NCBI RefSeq assembly: GCF_017873955.1 | Contig: NZ_JAGGKS010000004.1 | Coordinates: forward strand, 62,001-126,000 | Source of the DNA: Sedimentibacter acidaminivorans | GTDB lineage: Bacteria > Bacillota > Clostridia > Tissierellales > Sedimentibacteraceae | DNA: 64,000 bases | Direction of reading: 5' to 3' | In this document: one piece after another, positions 45,403-53,505 of the stretch | Position numbering within the stretch: the first letter of the stretch is position 1 | Layout of the letters: the number at the start of each line of letters is the position of its first letter | Translations under genes and position numbers: made by a program | The notes under the pieces: generated by a model | The model's input: the letters and a program-made list of their open reading frames with translations, nothing else | What the model was told of the DNA's origin: nothing | Database searches by the model: none

Positions 45403-46957
45403 CCCCCTTCATCCAAGTTCTTATTAATTGAGCAGCTATTTCTGGACTACTGTTAGTAAACTCTTTTAATTGTCTCTTTATAACCTGCTCTTTTGTATCC
45501 TGTAATTTTATTTCATCTTGTATGTTTTTCCACGAACTATCATCATCGCCTTCATTTGCAACTTGAAGTGCAGCTTGCTCCAATTTTTTCTTTCTTTTCT
45601 TACTTAAAATAATACTTATTACAAATATTAATATTGCTAGAATTCCTAGTGCTATGCCCCCGTAAATAAGTATCTGTCGTGTAATGTTAGGAAATTCTTC
45701 TAAAGGATCAGTTACTACAACAGGTGGAGAATCAGGATCATAAAATTGCATATTATGCAATGCAACCTTAGAAGATTCAATACCAGCAGAAAAAGCTACT
45801 AAGTCCTTGACGTTATTAGCTTCTTCCTCAGCCATATTGGACTTGTTTATTGCTACAGCAACAGTTAAATTCTCAATATTACCAGGATTGTGTTCTATTT
45901 GTTCCTTTAATTGACTTACTAAATAATTTATAGCATTAGTATCCTTAAAATATATATTGTCTCCTTCTATTGTTACACCAGGATATGTTGGCAACTCTGC
46001 ATTCGTTTCTGTTCCAGCAATTCCCCCTACAGTTTGACCTGGTCCTGTAATTTCCCTTTCACTTTGTGTATCACTTGGTACACCAGTTTTAGTTTCTTCA
46101 TCTGGTATATATTGCAGTGTCTCACTAATTTTTTTATCAAAATTTATTGTGCATTTTGCTGATACCTGAACATTTTCTGCTCCATACATCGCAGAAAGAA
46201 AACTTCTTACACTATTTTCAGTATCTTTTTCAAATTCTTTTTCTATATCTAATTTTAATTTAATAGAATTTGTTTGAAGCATATCGGGATTTATTAACAA
46301 GCTATTCCCATCTGTATCTAAAATAGCTACATTTTCTTCTTTTAATCCTTGTACACTTTTACATAATAACTGAAGTATACCATTGGTCTGAGAAGCAGTT
46401 ATTGTTTTGCCATTTACAAGATTGATTTTAACTGAGGCAGATGCCTCCTCCTTATCAGTTTCCCAAGCAAAACTTTTTTCTTTTGGAACCGTTATAGTTA
46501 CTATAGCATCATCTACACCTTCAATTGTTTCTATAGATGATTGCAATCTTTCTTGAAGTTGATAGATTTCATATACTTTTTTTTCATAGTCTGTTGTCAT
46601 AAAATCTATACTATTAGTAAACAAATCATAGTTCGCACCACTACGAGGGTGTCCTGATTCTGCTAACTTCATCCTTAATGCATTTTCTTGTTCTTCAGGT
46701 ATTAGAATCGTTCCATTCTTTTGGTATTTATAGTCTACATCGCTCTCCTGTAACTGTTGCATTACTTCTACTGTTTCTGTTTCATCAATATTATTAAATA
46801 AAACAACGTAATCCCTATTATTTAATAAAAATGTTATAGCTAATGCTAATATTATTAAGCTAGCAAAACCACCAACTACCAGTCTTTTGGTTTTCTTGCT
46901 TAATTTAGCCCAAAACTCATTAATGTTTTTTGCAATTTTTATAATTTGATCATTCAT
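45392..46957 (-). CDS. fliF: Flagellar MS-ring protein FliF
   Basis: Forms the membrane ring on which the flagellum is built. Membrane helices at about 25-47 and 430-455. Ring-building motifs in the extracytoplasmic part include DRDVVL-like DYVVLFNNIDETETVEVMQQ and GARAEVTI-like sequences near 250. The C-terminal ELAAQLIRTWMKGDDE-type end binds FliG. 521 residues; AGGAG before the ATG. Confidence 0.94.
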   Translation of the reverse strand: MNDQIIKIAKNINEFWAKLSKKTKRLVVGGFASLIILALAITFLLNNRDYVVLFNNIDETETVEVMQQLQESDVDYKYQKNGTILIPEEQENALRMKLAESGHPRSGANYDLFTNSIDFMTTDYEKKVYEIYQLQERLQSSIETIEGVDDAIVTITVPKEKSFAWETDKEEASASVKINLVNGKTITASQTNGILQLLCKSVQGLKEENVAILDTDGNSLLINPDMLQTNSIKLKLDIEKEFEKDTENSVRSFLSAMYGAENVQVSAKCTINFDKKISETLQYIPDEETKTGVPSDTQSEREITGPGQTVGGIAGTETNAELPTYPGVTIEGDNIYFKDTNAINYLVSQLKEQIEHNPGNIENLTVAVAINKSNMAEEEANNVKDLVAFSAGIESSKVALHNMQFYDPDSPPVVVTDPLEEFPNITRQILIYGGIALGILAILIFVISIILSKKRKKKLEQAALQVANEGDDDSSWKNIQDEIKLQDTKEQVIKRQLKEFTNSSPEIAAQLIRTWMKGDDE

Positions 46958-47030
46958 CTAAAAGCTCCTATATAGTATATGAATATTAGCTTAATGTATT
47001 TTTTATAAGGTTTTATAATATATTCATATA

Positions 47031-47339
47031 TTATACACCCATACGCATAACTTCATTGTATGCATCGAGGGCTTTATTTCTCAACTGTAGAAATAAATCT
47101 AACGACATTTCTGCTTTCTTAGTATTTATCATCAAGTTATGTAAATCATCAGTTTCCCCAACAGATAGTTTATATATATCTTGGTCTACTTCATTTTCAG
47201 CATCTATATAATTATTTAATGCATAATCAAAGACTGCTTTAAAACCAAAATTATTGTCTTTATCATCTGTATTATTGTTTTTGTTTAATTCATTTAATTC
47301 TTGTAATCCGTACAATGGTTGAATTGGTTCAATAAACAT
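47031..47339 (-). CDS. fliE: Flagellar hook-basal body protein FliE
   Basis: Connects the MS ring with the rod. The family signature is in the C-terminal half: TDDLHNLMINTKKAEMSLDL followed by QLRNKALDAYNEVMRMGV. 102 residues, as usual. It lies 4 bases after flgC. Confidence 0.94.
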   Translation of the reverse strand: MFIEPIQPLYGLQELNELNKNNNTDDKDNNFGFKAVFDYALNNYIDAENEVDQDIYKLSVGETDDLHNLMINTKKAEMSLDLFLQLRNKALDAYNEVMRMGV

Positions 47340-47343
47340 CTAG

Positions 47344-47778
47344 TTACCTCCCTATTTCCAAAGCTTTAACAGCCATTTGTTTTGTAGTATTTAATGCAGT
47401 AATATTTGCTTGATATGCTCTATATGCTTCCATCATATCAACAGTTTCCTTAAGCGAATCAACATTTGGCATACTAACATAACCATTTTCATCGGCATCT
47501 GGATGTTCAGGATTGTATACTAGTTTGAAATCGCTTTGATCCTCAACTATATCAGTAACTTCAACCCCCAAATTAATCTCACTACTATTTAAATTTTTCA
47601 CCAACATCTTTTTGAAATCTCCTGTTGATGATAGTACAATCATTTTTCTCCTATAAGGACCGCCTGTCTCTGTCCTAGTTGAATCAATATTTGCAATATT
47701 TTCAGATATTACATCCATCCTTAGTTTTTGTGCCGTAAGACCTGATCCACTAATATTAAGTGATTGTAAAAATGACAT
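47344..47778 (-). CDS. flgC: Flagellar basal-body rod protein FlgC
   Basis: Proximal rod protein of 144 residues. N-terminal rod motif LRMDVISENIANIDSTRTET; C-terminal VDMMEAYRAYQANITALNTT. GGGGG precedes the ATG. Between flgB and fliE. Confidence 0.95.
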   Translation of the reverse strand: MSFLQSLNISGSGLTAQKLRMDVISENIANIDSTRTETGGPYRRKMIVLSSTGDFKKMLVKNLNSSEINLGVEVTDIVEDQSDFKLVYNPEHPDADENGYVSMPNVDSLKETVDMMEAYRAYQANITALNTTKQMAVKALEIGR

Positions 47779-47790
47779 AATTATACCCCC

Positions 47791-48180
47791 TTATTTTTTA
47801 CCTTCAGAAATAACTGATTTAAGTTTGGAAAAATATGAATTCATTTCTGTTACGGTATACATGTATTGTAGCTGTGTTTTTGCAAGATCTAAATTTTCTT
47901 TTTCTAAATCGACATTGTTTTCATCTAAGCGCAAAGACAAATCATCGCTCTCACTGACTATAATACTGCTATTTTCAATAGCTTCATTAAACAATGATTT
48001 ATTAACTACATTTTCCGAGTTTATATCTTTAATCTTATCCCGAAGATTACTTTCAAAGTCAACAACCTTACTTTTATACCCCGGCGTAGAATAATTAGCT
48101 ATATTATCCATAGTCAATTTCTGTCTAAGCCACAATCCATCCAAATTTTTTACTAATAAATTAAGACTTATATTATTCAT
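47791..48180 (-). CDS. flgB: Flagellar basal-body rod protein FlgB
   Basis: Proximal rod protein, first gene of the main flagellar operon. The motif QKLTMDNIANYSTPGYKSK is at residues 20-38. The true start is the ATG at 48180 (129 residues) with GGGGAG 5 bases before it. The frame stays open upstream to an ATG at 48267, but those 29 codons run through the leader hairpin and have no FlgB counterpart. A cyclic-di-GMP riboswitch and a sigma-A promoter precede it. Confidence 0.93.
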   Translation of the reverse strand: MNNISLNLLVKNLDGLWLRQKLTMDNIANYSTPGYKSKVVDFESNLRDKIKDINSENVVNKSLFNEAIENSSIIVSESDDLSLRLDENNVDLEKENLDLAKTQLQYMYTVTEMNSYFSKLKSVISEGKK

Positions 48181-48206
48181 TAGAACTCCCCTTCCTCTAT
48201 ATACAT

Positions 48207-48242
48207 AAAAATAACCTCTTAGCAGTTGCTTAGGGTTATTTT
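48207..48242 (-). terminator. Terminator-like hairpin between riboswitch and flgB
   Basis: On the minus strand AAAATAACC (48242 to 48234) pairs with GGTTATTTT (48216 to 48208), followed by one more T. It lies about 95 bases after the aptamer and 28 bases before the flgB start. This is the expected place for the expression platform of a transcriptional riboswitch. The stem is AT-rich, so strength is uncertain. Confidence 0.6.
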
Positions 48243-48335
48243 CCAAAATATTATCTAGTAGCTTCATTTATTGTTTGCATACACATAAACAAAATCTATA
48301 AGTGTATATAATAAACGCACAAAAATAAATATTTT

Positions 48336-48412
48336 GGAAACTGGCAACCATAGAATACATCCTTAGGCCCTATAGCTTTGTGTCACCACCTTTAGATGGC
48401 TTTACCTTTACT
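48336..48412 (-). promoter_or_regulatory. Cyclic-di-GMP class I (GEMM) riboswitch in the flgB leader
   Basis: The minus strand carries the GEMM-I pattern. P1 pairs GGTAA (48402-48406) with TTGCC (48343-48347). P2 is CCATC-TAAA-GGTGG with a GNRA-like loop. Then comes the conserved GACACAAAGC (consensus GACGCAAAGC). P3 pairs CTATAG with CTATGG around the tetraloop receptor GGCCTAA. A class I switch of the same kind controls the flgB operon of Clostridioides difficile, where ligand binding turns transcription off. An off-switch is therefore expected here. Confidence 0.9.
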
Positions 48413-48465
48413 TGATATTTTATTACAAAATATTTCAACGTCGTTATTAATTTCTTTTCTTTTGC

Positions 48466-48494
48466 ATTATATAATACAATTAAACATAATGCAA
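48466..48494 (-). promoter_or_regulatory. Sigma-A promoter of the flgB operon
   Basis: Minus strand: TTGCAT (48489-48494), 17-base spacer, TATAAT (48466-48471). The -10 is perfect and the -35 matches TTGACA at four of six positions. The start point near 48459 puts the riboswitch about 50 bases into the transcript. Confidence 0.75.
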
Positions 48495-48693
48495 GTAATT
48501 TCGACAATTTTTGATACAGAATATTTATAAGTATTTGTCAATTAATGTAATTTTTAAAGTATATGTCCTTCGAATTACTATATATCTAACAAATATATTC
48601 AAATAGTATGCTTTGCACTTTTTGTGTATCTTTATGCTTTTGTTTTTTCATACTTGTCATATTTAGATACTAATTTACAACTCTTGTAAATAC

Positions 48694-48725
48694 AAAAAAA
48701 AAAGCATACCTATACATTATATAGT
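48694..48725 (-). terminator. Probable terminator after csrA
   Basis: Minus strand: ACTATA-TAATG-TATAGGT with one bulged G, a four-base gap, then ten T (48694-48703). The stem is weak but the T run is long. A perfect 8-bp hairpin ATTTACAA/TTGTAAAT at 48673-48691 follows it. Together these probably end the flgM-csrA transcript. Confidence 0.55.
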
Positions 48726-48741
48726 TATACATTTTCTTTAT

Positions 48742-48984
48742 CTAAAGATTTATTTTGTGGTTCCTTAATTTAATATTTAAATTTTTTATACTATCTTGGT
48801 TTATTTTTTCAGATGCAGTTTTATTGAAATCAGATGTTTCTATTAATTCTTTCCTATAAATTTTAACATCCTTTGGAGCATTTATACATATTTTCACTTT
48901 ACCTAGTGATATTTCTGATACTATTATCTCAATATCATCTCCTATTAGAATAGATTCTGTTTCTTTTCTTTTTATTACTAGCAT
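48742..48984 (-). CDS. csrA: Carbon storage/translational regulator CsrA
   Basis: An RNA-binding regulator that in Bacillus represses flagellin translation and is sequestered by FliW. LVIKRKETESILIGDDIEII at the N-terminus is the signature. 80 residues; the core is about 60, and the tail is an Asn/Lys-rich extension. The ATG overlaps the fliW stop by 7 bases, so regulator and antagonist are coupled. Unlike Bacillus, no flagellin gene follows. Confidence 0.95.
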   Translation of the reverse strand: MLVIKRKETESILIGDDIEIIVSEISLGKVKICINAPKDVKIYRKELIETSDFNKTASEKINQDSIKNLNIKLRNHKINL

Positions 48985-49421
48985 CTTCCATCCCCCTTAT
49001 TATTAAACATCGGATATCTAAGGGGATATTCTAAATTTTCAAGTATAATCTGTTTTGCTATATTTAAATCTGTATTTATAGCAATTGGGCTTTTTAAATT
49101 AACTACTGAATTTTCTATTTCTTTACTAATTATTGCTACTAATAAAAATCTTAATTGGGATTTTTCTTGAACATCTAATTTTTCTAAATCATCAATTTCA
49201 ACATTCGGCTCATAATTATTTATAACTACAAAAGGGTCAATTAGTACAAATGATAAGTCTTTGTTATCAACCGATTGAAGATACATAATATCATCTTCGG
49301 GTGTATCTTTTAATATAATGTATTTCTTGTATTCTTCGAATCCATACATTCCTTCTGTAAATATTATTATATCATCTTCGCTAATTGATATATCTCCAAA
49401 ACTTCTTGTTTTAATATTCAT
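48978..49421 (-). CDS. fliW: Flagellar assembly factor FliW
   Basis: Binds flagellin and CsrA in turn, tying flagellin synthesis to export. TRSFGDISISEDDIIIFTEG and MYGFEEYKKYIILKD form the N-terminal signature. 147 residues, as usual. It overlaps csrA by 7 bases and follows yviE by 8. Confidence 0.95.
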   Translation of the reverse strand: MNIKTRSFGDISISEDDIIIFTEGMYGFEEYKKYIILKDTPEDDIMYLQSVDNKDLSFVLIDPFVVINNYEPNVEIDDLEKLDVQEKSQLRFLLVAIISKEIENSVVNLKSPIAINTDLNIAKQIILENLEYPLRYPMFNNKGDGRC

Positions 49422-49429
49422 AATTCACC

Positions 49430-50008
49430 TCAGGCAAAAGTATCTATAGGTTTATAATCGGGGTCTGCACTAGCAGGAACATATATTGGTTTACCAGTAT
49501 AATTTATTTCTACTCTTGGGTATTCTTTAATTATAATTTCAATATTTCCTGGTATGAAATTTATTTCCGGCCTATTAATTTTCCAGTCGAAATTTAATTT
49601 ATCCATTTCATACTTTATTGATAGTTCTTGAGGGTCCCATGACATTTCGGACCCAACCGTTGGAACGAACTCAAGATTAAAATTTACATCACTACTAAAT
49701 TTATTTAACAAAATTTCTGGTATTGGATTATCTCTTATATTTATATTTAGCATCATGTTGCTTTCCTCTGCATAGTTTACTTTAGCCACATAAGTAGATT
49801 TTATACCATTTCTTAAAAAATCTCCATCTAACCCATTTGTTTCTACCGTATCTAGTTTTAGTTTAATAGGTTTCATCTGCATTTTAATACCACTTTTATT
49901 GTGTGTTATTTCTACAGATGCATCCGTATTAATTATTTCATAGCGAGCTTTGTTAATTTTGTATTCTACTGACATTGGTATGGTTCTTATTTCTAAAAGT
50001 GGTTTCAT
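49430..50008 (-). CDS. DUF6470 / YviE-like protein
   Basis: A 192-residue, beta-rich cytoplasmic protein at the place of Bacillus yviE between flgL and fliW. Features are PLLEIRTIPMSVEYKINKAR at the N-terminus and SWDPQELSIKYEMDKLNFDW near 130. Function unknown. GAGGTG precedes the ATG. Confidence 0.85.
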   Translation of the reverse strand: MKPLLEIRTIPMSVEYKINKARYEIINTDASVEITHNKSGIKMQMKPIKLKLDTVETNGLDGDFLRNGIKSTYVAKVNYAEESNMMLNINIRDNPIPEILLNKFSSDVNFNLEFVPTVGSEMSWDPQELSIKYEMDKLNFDWKINRPEINFIPGNIEIIIKEYPRVEINYTGKPIYVPASADPDYKPIDTFA

Positions 50009-50042
50009 AATTCAATTATCACCTCTTAACATAAAATTATTA

Positions 50043-51053
50043 TTATCTCATAAAGTCAATAAAACTGTTTTGAAGAATTTTATTCCCCATAGATAAAGCA
50101 GCATTATATGAATACTCCTGCATTTTAAAATCAATTATTGCATCTGCAGTATCTATGTGTTCAACACCATCTATTTTTTCGTTTAAGCTTAATTGGGTAT
50201 CTTCATTCCTCGTTTTCAGAAAGTCTAAATACTTTGTTTTAGTACCTATATCTGCAACGCTAATTAATACACTTGTTTTCTGAGTTTCAAACTTTCCAAT
50301 ATATTGACTGATATTATCATATGAATAATTTGGATCTCTTAATTGATCTTTTATTTTTCCCACGAGAGAATACAAATTATTTGGTATTTCTGTTACTCCA
50401 TCAGCTGCTGTAGCTGTTCCATATCCCATAATTTTTATTCCTGACATAGACAAATCAAAAGTAGTATCCTTAATTAATTCGCCGCTTCCATCAAATTTCA
50501 TACCAAGTCCAAGGTCTATGTTTAAATTTTCGCTTGCCAAAGCATCTAAATTTATTTGATTTGCATTATCATCAACTGAAATTCCCTTATATAATAAATC
50601 GCCATTTGTATCTACTGTAAATGGTATTTCATCTTTACTTGTACCACCAAAAACATATCTATCACTAATTTTAGAATTCAAAGAATTTAACATTGATTCT
50701 TGAATATTATCAATTTCTTTAGCTACAATCTCTCTTTCATCAGAGGACATTGTACCATTGACACCTCTTAAATAAGAAGTATATATTCTACTTAAATTAT
50801 CGTTTATTTCCGTAAGGTTTATTTCCGCAGTTGTAAGAAATGAATCTGTATCACTTATATTTGTATCATACATTTCAGTTTCTCTATACTCTCTTCTAAG
50901 TTTGTATGCTTTGATAGCACTAATAGGATCTTCCGAACCCTTAAAAAATTTTCTTCCCGAAGTTACTTTCTCATTAAGATAGTTCATTTTATAAGCAGAG
51001 CTATTTAAATTCTTTTTATATTTATTTGTTATCATACTTCCCGTAATTCTCAA
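50043..51053 (-). CDS. flgL: Hook-filament junction protein FlgL
   Basis: HAP3, joining hook and filament; 336 residues. It resembles flagellin at both ends: LNEKVTSGRKFFKGSEDPIS near the N-terminus and a C-terminal helix DAIIDFKMQEYSYNAALSMG. Starts at TTG (51053), 9 bases after GGGGG at the end of flgK, giving MRITGSMI, a normal FlgL beginning. Confidence 0.93.
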   Translation of the reverse strand: MRITGSMITNKYKKNLNSSAYKMNYLNEKVTSGRKFFKGSEDPISAIKAYKLRREYRETEMYDTNISDTDSFLTTAEINLTEINDNLSRIYTSYLRGVNGTMSSDEREIVAKEIDNIQESMLNSLNSKISDRYVFGGTSKDEIPFTVDTNGDLLYKGISVDDNANQINLDALASENLNIDLGLGMKFDGSGELIKDTTFDLSMSGIKIMGYGTATAADGVTEIPNNLYSLVGKIKDQLRDPNYSYDNISQYIGKFETQKTSVLISVADIGTKTKYLDFLKTRNEDTQLSLNEKIDGVEHIDTADAIIDFKMQEYSYNAALSMGNKILQNSFIDFMR

Positions 51054-51057
51054 GACT

Positions 51058-52617
51058 CTATACCCCCATTCTATTAATTAGTGTATCTAACATGTCATCT
51101 AAAGTAGTCATTAATCTTGCAGCGGCATTATATGATTTGCTATATGTTAAAAGGTTCACACCTTCTTCATCTAAATCAACAGATCCTATACTACTTCTTG
51201 AATAATCTATTTGAAACTGTGCTTCAGAATAAATATCATAAGAATTTTTTACATTAGCCACTTGTAAACTTAAATTTGTAGTTGTATGCGACAGAAATTC
51301 TTGCATTTTACCCGTGAATAATCCTGTACCTGTAGTTGTACCATCAGTTGTATATGTCATGTTTTTTTGAAATAAAGATATCATGTACAATATATTGTCT
51401 GTGGCACCTGAAAGGTCTCCCGTTGTAGTATCTTCTACTGTTTTCGTATTAGTTATGTATGACCCGCTAGCATCTGCCCAAGCATCAGAAATTTTAATAT
51501 TCAATGCTGTTATACCAGTAGTACTCTCCGATGATCCCCTTGCAGTAAAAAGAGGTTTATCAGATCCATCCGGTGCTTTGTTAGCTTCATTCATTACTTC
51601 TGCAAATTTGCCAGCTAATGTATCTAACAGCTTTTGATAATGTTGAACACCTTTATAGCTATTCTCAGTACCTGTAGAATATTCACCTTTACCATTTAAT
51701 ATGTTAAGGTATCCTGCAATTTCACCTTTATCTATATCTTTTGCTATTGTAGCACTAGAACCATCAATTTTCTTTACACTTACATCTGTTAAATCAGTGT
51801 TAGCTCCTAAAACCTCTAATGTTACACATTTGTCATTGTCAACTAGATCAAGCAAATTTGCACCATCTTTATCCTTAAGTTGTATAGACAATTCATCTAC
51901 AGTTCTGCCTCCACCTATGGAAATAGATGTTAAGGTTACTTCTATATCAAGATATGAAGAAAGTTTATCTATTAAAACATTTCTTTTATCATTAAGTTCC
52001 AATGCTGGGTTGCCACTTACATTATCTTCTTTTATTTGCTCGTTTAATTCTGCTATATTTTCTATAAGTTTATTCGTATCAGCTACTGCTCCATTTTTAA
52101 GATAATTAGTTTGCTGTTCTTTCACAGTATTAATTCTTACTGAATAATTGTTAAACAATTGAGTAAGCATTGAAGCTGATGATCTAACAACACCCTCTAT
52201 TACAGGATCCGAAGGGCTTGATGTTAATGACTGTAGCTGCTGAATCATATCAGAAAATTGTGCATCTAGACCATCATTTTCTATTTCATCAAAAATAGTT
52301 TCCAAATCACTTAAAGCATTACTCTGTACACTTTCAATACCAGATTTTGCTGCTTCTTTTCTATATCTTAAATCAAGAAATGAATCTCTAAATTGACTTG
52401 TACCTGTTGCAGTAACTCCTTGTCCTATAATTGGTCCACCAATTCCATATTTTAAATTATTAGTGTTAAGTGACACCGCATTTATATCTAGTCTTTGCCT
52501 TGTATATCCTTGTGTATTTACATTCGATATATTTTGGCCAACTATATCAAGCTGATTTTGATTAACTCTCAACGCACTACTTGCTGTTTTATATCCTGAA
52601 AAAGTTGATCGTAACAT
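51058..52617 (-). CDS. flgK: Hook-filament junction protein FlgK
   Basis: HAP1; 519 residues. N-terminal rod-type motif NQLDIVGQNISNVNTQGYTR; C-terminal GVNLLTYSKSYNAAARLMTT. Exported by the flagellar system with FlgN as chaperone, encoded just upstream. Confidence 0.94.
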   Translation of the reverse strand: MLRSTFSGYKTASSALRVNQNQLDIVGQNISNVNTQGYTRQRLDINAVSLNTNNLKYGIGGPIIGQGVTATGTSQFRDSFLDLRYRKEAAKSGIESVQSNALSDLETIFDEIENDGLDAQFSDMIQQLQSLTSSPSDPVIEGVVRSSASMLTQLFNNYSVRINTVKEQQTNYLKNGAVADTNKLIENIAELNEQIKEDNVSGNPALELNDKRNVLIDKLSSYLDIEVTLTSISIGGGRTVDELSIQLKDKDGANLLDLVDNDKCVTLEVLGANTDLTDVSVKKIDGSSATIAKDIDKGEIAGYLNILNGKGEYSTGTENSYKGVQHYQKLLDTLAGKFAEVMNEANKAPDGSDKPLFTARGSSESTTGITALNIKISDAWADASGSYITNTKTVEDTTTGDLSGATDNILYMISLFQKNMTYTTDGTTTGTGLFTGKMQEFLSHTTTNLSLQVANVKNSYDIYSEAQFQIDYSRSSIGSVDLDEEGVNLLTYSKSYNAAARLMTTLDDMLDTLINRMGV

Positions 52618-52630
52618 GCTAATCTCCTCT

Positions 52631-53101
52631 TTAAATTTTTTTAGATATCAGGTAATTCTTAATTTTATTTTTCTGATTTTCTACATTTGTATATGTATTT
52701 TCTTTTTCACCTATTTTACTTATTGCATTATCTATTCTGTGCAATCTAATTTCAATTAATGTCTTGCATTTAGAATTAACCTTTTTTAAATCTAAAAGCA
52801 CCTTAAACAATCTATCGTATTCTAATTTCAATTTATATTTTTCTTCTTCATTTGACGACGATTCTATTATTTCCTTTAGCGTTTTATCCTGCATATTTAT
52901 ATTTCGAGTCGCTTTTTGTCTTCTTTGTTCAAGTCCTTTAATTTTCAAATAAAACACTTGCTCTTTTGAAATAATTTCATCAAGTCTATTTATATCATCT
53001 CTAATCATTAAATCATATTTATCATACTCAAGTTTTACAAGGTTCTCATAAGTCTCGGTACTTTCTTTAAGTATATCACATAATGAATCTGTAAGTCCCA
53101 T
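52631..53101 (-). CDS. flgN: Flagellar export chaperone FlgN
   Basis: A 156-residue helical protein in the standard place between flgM and flgK. The start SLCDILKESTETYENLVKLE and heptad pattern fit FlgN, the chaperone for FlgK and FlgL. Similarity is structural more than sequence-based. Confidence 0.85.
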   Translation of the reverse strand: MGLTDSLCDILKESTETYENLVKLEYDKYDLMIRDDINRLDEIISKEQVFYLKIKGLEQRRQKATRNINMQDKTLKEIIESSSNEEEKYKLKLEYDRLFKVLLDLKKVNSKCKTLIEIRLHRIDNAISKIGEKENTYTNVENQKNKIKNYLISKKI

Positions 53102-53116
53102 ATATATATCCTCACT

Positions 53117-53410
53117 CTACTTATCTAATAGTATCCTAACAATTTCATCAACATCTATTTGATAAGTTTTATTCTTGATGCTTTCTTTAAGCATATCTAT
53201 TTTTTCACTACTTGCTTCTTTTTTTACTTCTGAAACAATATTATTTTTTATATTATCGTAATTAATTTCACTTTTTTCTGCATCTTTATTTATATTGTTT
53301 TTATTTATTTCTATTACATCATAATTTTTATTTTTTGCAACTTCTTCATGCTTAATTGGCTTTTTATTGCCATTATAGTTTATATAATTATTAATATTTT
53401 GGATTTTCAT
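53117..53410 (-). CDS. flgM: Anti-sigma-28 factor FlgM
   Basis: Holds FliA inactive until exported through the completed hook. The conserved part is the C-terminus: KIDMLKESIKNKTYQIDVDE followed by IVRILLDK. The first 60 residues are polar and disordered. 97 residues. A sigma-28 promoter lies upstream, giving feedback control. Confidence 0.9.
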   Translation of the reverse strand: MKIQNINNYINYNGNKKPIKHEEVAKNKNYDVIEINKNNINKDAEKSEINYDNIKNNIVSEVKKEASSEKIDMLKESIKNKTYQIDVDEIVRILLDK

Positions 53411-53464
53411 ATATCAATCACCCCTATAATTTATTTTCTCCCCTATTATGTTATCATACTATTA

Positions 53465-53491
53465 TAATCGTCATTTTTCAGACAAAGTTTA
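53465..53491 (-). promoter_or_regulatory. Candidate sigma-28 promoter of flgM
   Basis: Minus strand: TAAA (53488-53491), 15 bases, GACGATTA (53465-53472). The -10 matches GCCGATAA at six of eight positions and the -35 extends to TAAACTTT. Start of transcription about 47 bases before the flgM ATG. Confidence 0.6.
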
Positions 53492-53505
53492 GTTTTTTAT
53501 TAATA

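Larger units (their letters stand above)
48181..48741 (-). other. Long flgB leader and csrA-flgB intergenic region
   Basis: About 560 bases without a gene. From the csrA side: csrA terminator, about 130 bases of AT-rich sequence with a spare TTGACA near 48540 but no good -10, then the flgB promoter, the riboswitch and its terminator hairpin, and the flgB ribosome site. The transcript leader of flgB would be about 280 nt. Confidence 0.75.

Noticed and set aside
48181-48267. 29-codon N-terminal extension of FlgB starting at 48267
   Set aside because: It translates the leader hairpin, has no counterpart in FlgB proteins, and a better start with a strong ribosome site lies at 48180.
48524-48540. 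Second flgB promoter using TTGACA
   Set aside because: The TTGACA is perfect, but the hexamer 17 bases downstream (TGTATC) is a poor -10. The TTGCAT-17-TATAAT pair nearer the aptamer is much better.
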